From Cyanobium sp. Cruz CV13-4-11 (lineage in GTDB: Bacteria; Cyanobacteriota; Cyanobacteriia; PCC-6307; Cyanobiaceae): 64,000 nt of DNA. Every line of letters begins with the position of its first letter. Position 1 is the first letter of the stretch. Location of the stretch: NCBI RefSeq assembly GCF_024346055.1, contig NZ_JAGQCH010000003.1, positions 124,001 to 188,000 on the forward strand, in the 5' to 3' direction. The notes under the pieces were generated by a model. It was not told where the DNA came from. It was given only the letters and a program-made list of their open reading frames with translations, and made no database searches. A program made the position numbers and the translations under genes. Positions 37,758 through 46,988 of this stretch are shown here, piece by piece.

Positions 37758-39004
37758 GCCGACAGGGCCGGGGTTGGTTGGACGCGGAGCGCGACCGCCG
37801 CCTCGCGGGTGGCCTGGCGCGCCCAGCCGTCCACCGCCAGCACGTCGTCGAGGCAGGGGGTGCTGTGGTGGTCGACGCGGTGGCGGTCGCAGACCCGCTC
37901 GATCAGCTCGGGGATGGCGAGGAAGGGAATCGCCTCCTCCAGGAACAGGGCCACCGCCTGCTCGTTGGCGGCATTGAGCACGGCGGGCATGGTGCCGCCG
38001 GCCCGGCCGGCGGCGTAGGCCAACGCCATGCAGGGGTATTTCTCCCGGTCGGGGGCGCGGAAGGTGAGCTGGCCCACGGCGGTGAGATCGAGGCGACGCC
38101 AGGGGGTCTCCAGCCGCTCCGGCCAGCTGAGGCAGTAGAGCAGGGGCAGCTTCATGTCGGGCCAGCCCAGCTGGGCCAGCACGGAGGAATCGGCCAGCTC
38201 CACCATCGAGTGGATGATGCTCTGGGGGTGGATGACGATCTCAATGTGGTCGTAGTCGAGCCCGAACAGGTAGTGGGCTTCGATCACCTCCAGCCCCTTG
38301 TTCATCAAGGTGGCCGAATCCACCGTGATCTTGCGCCCCATGCTCCAGTTGGGGTGGCTGGTGGCATCGGCCACGGTGGCCTTGGCCAGGTCGGCGGCGG
38401 GCCAGTCGCGGAAGGCGCCGCCGGAGGCGGTGAGCTGGATCCGCCGCAGACCGGGCGTCGGCACGCCGGTGGAGAGGCGGGCGGTGTCCGCCCAGGGGGT
38501 GCCCTGCAGGCACTGGAACAGGGCTGAATGCTCTGAGTCGGCGGGCAGCAGCCGGCTGCCGCTGCGCTGCAGTTCGGGCAGCACCACCGGGCCGGCGGCG
38601 ATCAGGGTCTCCTTGTTGGCCAGGGCCAGGTCCTTGCCGGCCCGGATCGCCGCCAGGGTGGGCAGCAGACCGGCGCACCCCACGATGCCGGTGACCACCA
38701 GATCGGCGCTGGGCCAGGCGGCGGCGGCGCAGAGGCCCTCGGATCCCCCCACCAGCTCGGGCAGCCGGGCCGGGCGCCGCGCCGGTTCCAGGGCCGCCAG
38801 GCGGCTGGCCAGCTCGGCGACCAGGTCGGCCTCGGCCAGGGCCACCACCTCCGGCTGGTGGCGGATGATCTGCTCCACCAACAGATCAAGGTTGCGGCCG
38901 GCGGTGAGGGCCACAACGCGGAAGCGATCGGGGAACTCCTCGGCGATCTCCAGGGTCTGGGTGCCGATCGACCCGGTGGAGCCCAGCACGGCGATGGCTT
39001 TCAC
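37754..39004 (-). CDS. dxr: 1-deoxy-D-xylulose 5-phosphate reductoisomerase
   Basis: Second enzyme of the MEP isoprenoid pathway; NADPH-dependent conversion of DXP to MEP. The NADPH loop is [15 protein letters not shown] at the N terminus. [13 protein letters not shown] and [20 protein letters not shown] carry the metal and substrate residues. At 416 residues the length is slightly above typical. ATG at 39002-39004. Confidence 0.98.
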   Translation of the reverse strand: MKAIAVLGSTGSIGTQTLEIAEEFPDRFRVVALTAGRNLDLLVEQIIRHQPEVVALAEADLVAELASRLAALEPARRPARLPELVGGSEGLCAAAAWPSADLVVTGIVGCAGLLPTLAAIRAGKDLALANKETLIAAGPVVLPELQRSGSRLLPADSEHSALFQCLQGTPWADTARLSTGVPTPGLRRIQLTASGGAFRDWPAADLAKATVADATSHPNWSMGRKITVDSATLMNKGLEVIEAHYLFGLDYDHIEIVIHPQSIIHSMVELADSSVLAQLGWPDMKLPLLYCLSWPERLETPWRRLDLTAVGQLTFRAPDREKYPCMALAYAAGRAGGTMPAVLNAANEQAVALFLEEAIPFLAIPELIERVCDRHRVDHHSTPCLDDVLAVDGWARQATREAAVALRVQPTPALSA

Positions 39005-39096
39005 AGGCTGGCCCCAGCAGGATTCATGGCGTCCCAGTGTCCCATCTCCGGCCGCCGGCGGTGCTGGCTTAACTGGGACGACACCGAATCGCTTTC

Positions 39097-39318
39097 ATGT
39101 CTTGGCTGCAGCGCTGGAACTTCATCGAGCGGGCTCGGATCGAGCGCCAGCTCTGGGAAGCCTTTGAGCGTCGCGAGGATCTTGAGGCATTGGTGGAGGA
39201 CTGCCGCCAGGCGGTGGCGGCCGGCGATCGCGAACGGGCCTTCCAGCTGGAGGTGTGGCAGACCACCCTGCAGCGGATCCGCAAGATTGAAAAACTGATG
39301 GCCGATAAGCGGCCCTGA
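39097..39318 (+). CDS. Small conserved hypothetical protein
   Basis: A 73-residue, highly charged, helical protein (MSWLQRWNFIERARIERQLW then DLEALVEDCRQAVAAGDRERAFQ). No known domain recognised. It is divergent from dxr across about 90 bases. Confidence 0.6.
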   Translation: MSWLQRWNFIERARIERQLWEAFERREDLEALVEDCRQAVAAGDRERAFQLEVWQTTLQRIRKIEKLMADKRP

Positions 39319-39462
39319 ATGATGACCAGCCAGATCCCCTGAGCCGGCGGGTGCCCGATCAGCACGCCAGCTGGGCTGCACCCGAGGCTTACGCGATGAC
39401 CGCCGATCCCCCCGAAGGCTGTCGATCCAGGCTGGAAGCGGCGCCTCGGCGGGGCAGGGTGG

Positions 39463-39681
39463 TCATGGCTGCCTGCGGCGGCGGCCCAGGGCATAGCCCA
39501 CGACCATTCCGACCGCACCGCCGGCAAGGGCACCTTGAAGTTGCAGCATCTGACGGCGAAACCGCCAGGGCACGGCGCCAAGCTGCAGCCCCACCAGCAG
39601 GGCCACCACCACGACCAACACCAGACTGGCGCCCACGGGCCAGCGGAGACGGGAGGGATCGGGACGCAGGGGCAGGCTCAT
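39463..39681 (-). CDS. Small two-span membrane protein, hypothetical
   Basis: A 72-residue protein with two hydrophobic helices (VGASLVLVVVVALLVGLQLG and LAGGAVGMVVGYALG) and a basic C terminus (RRRRQP). ATG at 39679-39681. Family unknown; codon composition fits its GC-rich neighbours. Confidence 0.5.
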   Translation of the reverse strand: MSLPLRPDPSRLRWPVGASLVLVVVVALLVGLQLGAVPWRFRRQMLQLQGALAGGAVGMVVGYALGRRRRQP

Positions 39682-39749
39682 GCTGCGACAGTTCCATTGA
39701 CCTGGAGGATGGGGCCAAAAGGTACCACCATCTGAACTTCACAGAGGCC

Positions 39750-40979
39750 CTACCCACGGGCTTGTTTGCAGCGACCTCCGCGGTCGATCAGCCATAGCTC
39801 CAGCTGCCCCCTCGGCACCTTGGAGGAGAGGCTCCAACCGCTGAGATCGGTGATTCCGCCCCACTCTTTCGACCCAATGATCACCCACGAACGGGGCCAG
39901 GTTGTGCCCGCCTTCGTGCCTGGGTTGGCGGTGATGCTGTTGGTTACCTTCACCAGGGCCTCCGCCGTTCCCCGATCGGCGTCATGGAACAGCTTCACCT
40001 GGGAATGGCTGGCGCAGGCCTTGGTGCTGGAGGCGACATACCGCAGTGAGAGATCCACGAAATATCCATTGATCGCCAGGATTTGGGCGACTTCGGTCAG
40101 TGGTTTTTTAAGTTCTTTGCTGTCGTAATGTATGAACACATGTGGCTGGTCAGGTGGCTTTCCGTGCCTTTCAGACACGAGTTGCTTCTGCTGATCTCTG
40201 ACCATGACAGTGGCCACGATCTCTGAGGCGGCAATCACATCCTCCTAAGATAACTCGTTGCGCTGGATCGCCCCCTCGCCCGCCAGGCCTTGCAGACCGC
40301 TGTTGGTGATCCGGCTGGAAAGGGGCTGCTCTGAGCGGGCCGACGAGCTGGTATTGATTTCCGCCAACTATTGAACGGCTGTGCGCAGCAGCTCATCATG
40401 GGAGGCTTTGCCAGGCCACCACCAATTCCAGAGGCCGAGGGCCGATGCATAACGACATTCAGGTCTTGATCAGATCATGCAGTGATTTCCCTGGATCTTT
40501 CTTGTTGCTGGTTGTTTGGAACACGAGATGCTCTCCGGCATCGGACAGGCGATCAAAGCCTTCTCCTCATTCCTTGTTGAGGCCCCGGACCAGGGCCAGC
40601 ATGATTCGGTGGATGTGGGCGAGGCGTTGACGTCCGCTGTCATTTTTCTTGATGAGCAAATTACCTTTGGCCCTGTCGTACAAGAGGACTTCATCTAGCA
40701 CCCGGCTCAGGGGCATCTCATGATTAACTCCTTCGATAGGACTTCTGCTTGGCAGTGTATGCTCAATCGCCAGAATCGAGACACTACGTTGGATGTCTTC
40801 GGCATGTTTGAGATTGTCAATCTGCTTTGCCAGCATTTCTGATGTGCTCATCCTTGAGATCAGGCTGCTGACACCCAGCAACGTAAGAATTCCCACCAAC
40901 AAGCTGGGAAGTTGCAGTATGTTCTGACGAAACCAAAGCAGTAGCGTGAAGTCTTTTTTGTAGGCGGTGGATCATCCAT
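39750..40979 (-). pseudogene. Decayed membrane-anchored protein gene
   Basis: A single ancestral gene of roughly 400 codons can be read across several lesions on the minus strand. The pieces are MDDPPPTKK (from 40979), a frame change at six A (40954-40959), a membrane span (LPSLLVGILTLLGVSSLISR) with an extracytoplasmic region, TGA at 40567-40569, continuation GEGFDRLSDAGEHLVFQTTS, TGA at 40459-40461 with a frame change, TAG at 40368-40370 (after TAVQ) and TAG at 40245-40247 (before [10 protein letters not shown]), then a final intact piece with [20 protein letters not shown] ending at 39750. Both TAG codons could be mutated CAG. The family is not recognised. It is AT-richer than its neighbours. 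Confidence 0.7.
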
Positions 40980-41103
40980 TGGGGGTTTCCAATTGAATCG
41001 GAAGGCAGGGTTGTGACGCCAGCACGCTGGGTTCTGATTAACAACGCAGCATTCCTTTGGTCGGCTGGTTGTCAACCGTACTCTGGATCGCAGATCACAA
41101 CAA

Positions 41104-42198
41104 TCAGAGGTGCAAAAGCTTCTCGTAGAGCTTCTGCGGTGCGAGCCCGGCGATGAGATCCCCCCGCCCATCCAGCCGCTCCAGATCTGGATAGGTGCCC
41201 AGGAAGGGATGGGGCACCCCATCGCCCAGCAACAGGGCGATCGAGGCACTGCCGTGATCGGTGCCGTTGCTTTCATTCTCCCGCAGCCGCCGGCCGAATT
41301 CACTGGTGGCCAGCAGGCAGACCTCGGGACGACCCGGCAGCAGCTTCAGCCCCCGCTCAAAGCCGGCCAGGGCACTGGCCAGTTCGGCCAGCACCTTGCC
41401 ATGGCGCGACCCCTGGCCGGCATGGGTGTCGTAGCCGCCCTGGGCCATCTGGATCACGGGGGGAGCCGCACCCGAACCGATCAGCTGCAACGCCAGAGCC
41501 ACCTGCGGCCCCAGGCCCCCCCGCGGCAGTTGCAGGCCCTCCGGGGGCGGCCGCAGGGCCTGCCGCAGCCGGAGCAACTCCCTGCGGCCGTTCGCTTCCA
41601 ACGCCAGCATCCTGCGCAGCAGGGCATGGTTTCCGGCCTGGGCGGGATCGACCCGGGCCGGCAGGCGACCCTGCAGCTGGGCCGGTGCCATCTGTATCGC
41701 TAAGGCCCTCCCCCCCTCCAGGGCCGCGGAGCCCGTTGGACCCAACGCCACCAGGGGCCCCCGCGATCCGCGCCGATCCAGGGCGGCCGCCAGCCAGCCT
41801 GGCCCCGATCCGCTGGTGGTGCCGGTGGCCCACTGGTCGATGGCCTTGAAGTGGCTCCGGGTGGGCTGCTCCCAGCCCACCCCCAGGGCGAAGGCCAACC
41901 GCCGGGCTTTCCAGATCGGCAGCAGTGGTGCCAGCGCCGGGTGGAGGATCAGATCTGCATCGAGGGCCGGTCCATCGTCAATGGCGAGGCTGGGGCGTGC
42001 CTGCTGGTAGCGCGGATCTCGGAACGGAATCACGGTGTTGAGGCCGTCATTACCCCCCCTCAACTCCAGCAGCACCAGCACCCGTCCTGGCTGGCCGCCG
42101 GCCCGTGCGCCGTGCTGCAGCTGCTCCACCCACGCCGACACAGCCAGGCTGGCGGCCAGGGCTTCAGCACTGCGCTGCAGAAACTGGCGTCGTTTCAT
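41104..42198 (-). CDS. DUF1501 family Tat-exported protein
   Basis: A 364-residue DUF1501 protein, a sulfatase-like-fold family of unknown function. The N terminus has a twin-arginine signal (MKRRQFLQRSAEALAASLAV), so it is likely exported folded. VLVLLELRGGNDGLNTVIPF, GGYDTHAGQGSRHGKVL and TSEFGRRLRENESNGTDHGS are diagnostic. It overlaps the DUF1800 gene by four bases (ATGA at 42195-42198). The pair DUF1800-DUF1501 occurs widely; a surface or pilus-related role has been suggested but is unproven. Confidence 0.88.
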   Translation of the reverse strand: MKRRQFLQRSAEALAASLAVSAWVEQLQHGARAGGQPGRVLVLLELRGGNDGLNTVIPFRDPRYQQARPSLAIDDGPALDADLILHPALAPLLPIWKARRLAFALGVGWEQPTRSHFKAIDQWATGTTSGSGPGWLAAALDRRGSRGPLVALGPTGSAALEGGRALAIQMAPAQLQGRLPARVDPAQAGNHALLRRMLALEANGRRELLRLRQALRPPPEGLQLPRGGLGPQVALALQLIGSGAAPPVIQMAQGGYDTHAGQGSRHGKVLAELASALAGFERGLKLLPGRPEVCLLATSEFGRRLRENESNGTDHGSASIALLLGDGVPHPFLGTYPDLERLDGRGDLIAGLAPQKLYEKLLHL

Positions 42199-43274
42199 GC
42201 GAACTGCCAGGCAGGATCGGTGAACAGCAAGCCCATGGCTTCCCTGGAGACAGCCAATGGCAGGGTGAACGTCAGCGGCGGGATGGCGGTCACGCCAACA
42301 ACGAGCGTCCCAGGAGTCCGCCGCGACGCCCACACCTCCTCATCCGAGAGCAGGGCCTGCAGCCCCCGCACCCGGGCCTGCTGCCAGCGCAGATTGATCC
42401 ACTCACCGTTCACAGGCCAGCCCTTCACCGAGGGGGGATCGAACGGCTCCTGGCCCATCCGGCCGAGGTGCTGCCGGGCGATCAGCAAGGCATCGGGATG
42501 GCGGCTGCCCAGCAGGCGCAGGCTGCGCGCCATCATCAGGATCGGATCCTCAAGCCGCTGGCCCCTGTTGGCCGGGGCCGTTGCTGATCGCCGCAACGCT
42601 TGCATCAGCCAGGGCAACGCCAGCCCCTGTTGGCGCCAACGGCCGGCCAGGGCTTCGAGCTGTCCGCCCGTTGGCGCCACGCCCACCATCCTCGGCCAGA
42701 GGCGCCGCACCAGATTCAAGGCGGTGGCCTGTTGCTGGCACAGCCAGGCGGCCAGCGACGCCCCCTCGAAGGGCTCTCGGCGACCCAGAATCGTTTTCAG
42801 ACCCGCATCATGTTGGCGGGGATCGACGAATAGGCGGCCATCCGCCCCTCTCCGGAAGCCGGTGAGCGCCCGGGCCGTTTCGCTCACATCCCGTTCGCGA
42901 AAGTGTCCTTCTCCGAGCGTAAATAGTTCGAGCAGTTCTCGGGCGAAGTTCTCATTCGGATTCCTGCGGCGGTTCCCCAGCCCATTCAACGAGATCTGCA
43001 GGGCCGTGTCCTGAATCATCGCCTGCAACAGATCGCTATAGCTGCCCTGCAGATGGGCGCGGATCGTGGCGATCTGAGCCTCCAGCAGCCGCATATCGGA
43101 CAGCTGCCGCCACGACACCGGAAACAGCCCCAGCCAGAGCTGCACCAGCTCATCGTCGGCGCGGCCCTGGCCGAAGGCGAGCCGCTCCAGCCAGTGGGCC
43201 TGCAGCTCCTGGACCTCCCTCAGCCTGCAGGCCACTGGACGCTTGGGAGTGCCGATCGGGGGGCAGACGCTCAT
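42195..43274 (-). CDS. DUF1800 family protein, short at the N terminus
   Basis: A 359-residue DUF1800 protein. The core motif RRNPNENFARELLELFTLGEGHF and the following VSETARALTGFR are diagnostic. The usual first 50-90 residues of the family seem to be missing: the frame begins with REVQELQAHWLERLAFGQG-like sequence, and an in-frame stop lies 18 bases upstream of the ATG (43272-43274). It is coupled to DUF1501. Confidence 0.85.
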   Translation of the reverse strand: MSVCPPIGTPKRPVACRLREVQELQAHWLERLAFGQGRADDELVQLWLGLFPVSWRQLSDMRLLEAQIATIRAHLQGSYSDLLQAMIQDTALQISLNGLGNRRRNPNENFARELLELFTLGEGHFRERDVSETARALTGFRRGADGRLFVDPRQHDAGLKTILGRREPFEGASLAAWLCQQQATALNLVRRLWPRMVGVAPTGGQLEALAGRWRQQGLALPWLMQALRRSATAPANRGQRLEDPILMMARSLRLLGSRHPDALLIARQHLGRMGQEPFDPPSVKGWPVNGEWINLRWQQARVRGLQALLSDEEVWASRRTPGTLVVGVTAIPPLTFTLPLAVSREAMGLLFTDPAWQFA

Positions 43275-43387
43275 CGCAGCAGCCAGAATTCAGATGGGAC
43301 GTGGCAGTGGAGGCGTCCCTGGCAGTATTTTCACACGGGGATTAATGCTTGTTGCGTCTGGAACACGGCCTTGCAGGAGGCCCCGCG

Positions 43388-44853
<1,466 letters not shown>

Positions 44854-44857
<4 letters not shown>

Positions 44858-46017
44858 TGGCCCGCTCCCGCCACGGCTCCCGCGCCAGCACCCGCCTGGC
44901 CCAGGCGGCCGCCGCCGTAGCCGGCCCTCCCCCTCACGTTGGTGCACCAGTCGCCGTGCTCCAGGTACCAGCACACCGTTTCCTTGAGGCCCTGGTTGAA
45001 GTCATGGCGTGGCTGCCAGCCCAGTTCGGTGCTGATCCGCAACGGGTCGATGGCGTAGCGCCGGTCATGGCCTGGCCGGTCGGCCACCGGTGTGATCAGG
45101 CCGGCGTGGGGGGAGCCGGCGGGCCGCAGCTCGTCCATCAGGGCGCAGATCGCCTGCACCACCTCCTTGTTGGTGCGCTCGCCATGGCCGCCGACGCAGT
45201 AGCTGCGCCCTACTTCGCCGCTGGTGGCCGCCAGCAGTAGGGCTTCCACGTGGTCCTCAACGAAGAGCCAGTCGCGCACGTTGGCCCCATCGCCATAGAG
45301 CGGAATCGGCTCGCCGGCGGCGGCCTTGAGGATCACCACCGGGATCAGCTTCTCGGGGAACTGCCAGGGGCCGTAGTTGTTGCTGCAGTTGGTCAGCACC
45401 ACCGGCAGCCCGAAGGTGTGGTGCCAGGCCTGCACCAGGTGGTCGCTGCCCGCCTTGCTGGCCGAGTAGGGGCTGCGCGGGTCGTAGGGGGTGGTTTCCG
45501 AGAACCGCCCGGTGGCCCCTAGCGAACCGAACACCTCGTCGGTGCTGATGTGGTGGAAGCGGAACTGATCCCGGCGCTTCGGCGCCAGGCCCTCCCAGTG
45601 GGTCCGCACCGCCTGCAGCAGGTTGTAGGTGCCCATGACGTTGCTGACAAGGAACGCGCCCGGATCGTCGATCGAACGGTCGACGTGGCTTTCGGCCGCC
45701 AGGTGCAGCACCAGATCCGGATCGGCCTGCCGCACCGCCGCTGCCACGGCCTCCCCATCGGCCAGATCCACCTGCAGCAGGCGGTGCCGTGGGCCGTCGG
45801 AGCGCTCGGCCGCCTCTCCCAGCTCCGCCAGGGTGTTGGTCACGCCCAGCAGATCGCTGGCATAACCCATCTTGTCGAGGTTGAACACCGTCACGGAGCT
45901 GCTCCTCAGCAGCCGCCGTACCAGTGCCCCGCCGATGAAACCAGCCCCTCCTGTCACCAGGATGCGGCGACGGCCGGCGAGCAGCACCTGTAGGTCGAGG
46001 GGGTGGTTGGGGAGCAT
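44854..46017 (-). CDS. rfbB: dTDP-glucose 4,6-dehydratase
   Basis: Second enzyme of dTDP-rhamnose synthesis, an SDR that uses [22 protein letters not shown] binds the cofactor; [20 protein letters not shown] holds the catalytic Tyr and Lys; [11 protein letters not shown] is typical. It is 387 residues, with a Gly/Ala-rich C-terminal tail of about 20 residues. The start is ATG at 46015-46017. It lies between rfbD and cysS on the minus strand. Confidence 0.96.
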
Positions 46018-46045
46018 CGGGGTGGGGTGAAACGACAGAGGGGGG

Positions 46046-46945
46046 TCAGGCCTGGGGCAGGGGGATCTGATCCAGCACCTCGGCCAGGGCGGCCTGCCAG
46101 TGCTGGCCCTCCAGCTCCAGGGCATGGCGGGTGGTGCTGGTCTCCAGCAGCGAATAGGCGGGGCGCTGGGCCGGGGTGGGGTACTCGGCCGTGGTGATCG
46201 GCCGCACCCGGGCCGGGGCCTCGATCAGCCCCCGCGCTGCCGCCAGCGCGCCGATGGCCACGGCGAAGTCGTACCAGCTGGCGGCGCCGCAATCGCTCCA
46301 GTGCTGGCGCCCGCTGATGCCCCGCTCGATCACCCGCCAGCAGGCGGCCGCCAGCCCGGCGGTGGCCGTGGGGCAGCCCACCTGGTCGGCCACGATCCCC
46401 AGGGCCTCGCCGGTGGCGGCCCTGGCCCGGTGCAGCCGCAGCATGGTGAGGCAGAAGTTGGCCCCCACCGGCCCGTACACCCAGCTGGTGCGCAGCAGGC
46501 ACAGGCGCTCCGCTGGCAGGGCGGCCGCCGCCCGCCGTTCGCCTTCCGCCTTGCTGGCGCCGTAGACCCCCAGGGGCGCCAGGGGCTGATCGGGTGTGTA
46601 GGGATGGCCCTGCTCACCATCGAACACAAAATCGGTGCTCACCTGCAGCAGACGCCCGTCGCCGCTGGCCAGGGCGGCGGCGAAGGCCCCGGGGGCACCG
46701 GCGTTCACCGCCTCGGCCAGCGCCGGTTCGGACTCGGCCCGATCCACCGCCGTGTAGGCGCCGGCATTGAGCACCCAGTCGGGCCGGTGCTGCTCCACCG
46801 CGGAGCGGCAGGCGGCCGCATCGGCCAGATCCAGCTCGCCCCGGCCCGTGGCGATCAGCTCGATACCGGCAGGAGTCGAGGCCACCAGGGCCTGGCCCAG
46901 CTGGCCGTGGCGGCCGGTCAGCAGCACCCGCAACGGTTCAGGCAT
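46046..46945 (-). CDS. rfbD: dTDP-4-dehydrorhamnose reductase
   Basis: Last step of dTDP-L-rhamnose synthesis (299 residues). VLLTGRHGQLGQALV is the nucleotide loop, STDFVFDGEQGHPYTPD and VYGASKAEGERRAA carry the catalytic region, LLRTSWVYGPVGANF follows. It precedes rfbB by 28 bases. rfbA and rfbC are not in the window. Confidence 0.95.
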   Translation of the reverse strand: MPEPLRVLLTGRHGQLGQALVASTPAGIELIATGRGELDLADAAACRSAVEQHRPDWVLNAGAYTAVDRAESEPALAEAVNAGAPGAFAAALASGDGRLLQVSTDFVFDGEQGHPYTPDQPLAPLGVYGASKAEGERRAAAALPAERLCLLRTSWVYGPVGANFCLTMLRLHRARAATGEALGIVADQVGCPTATAGLAAACWRVIERGISGRQHWSDCGAASWYDFAVAIGALAAARGLIEAPARVRPITTAEYPTPAQRPAYSLLETSTTRHALELEGQHWQAALAEVLDQIPLPQA

Positions 46946-46988
46946 CGATGGCGGGGGAAAAGCTCAGACGCAGCCTACCTTCGCGTGG

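Noticed and set aside
40235-40450. 71-codon minus-strand frame within the decayed gene
   Set aside because: Another frame of the same stretch (with the TAG codons) gives protein-like sequence continuous with the downstream piece; this one does not.
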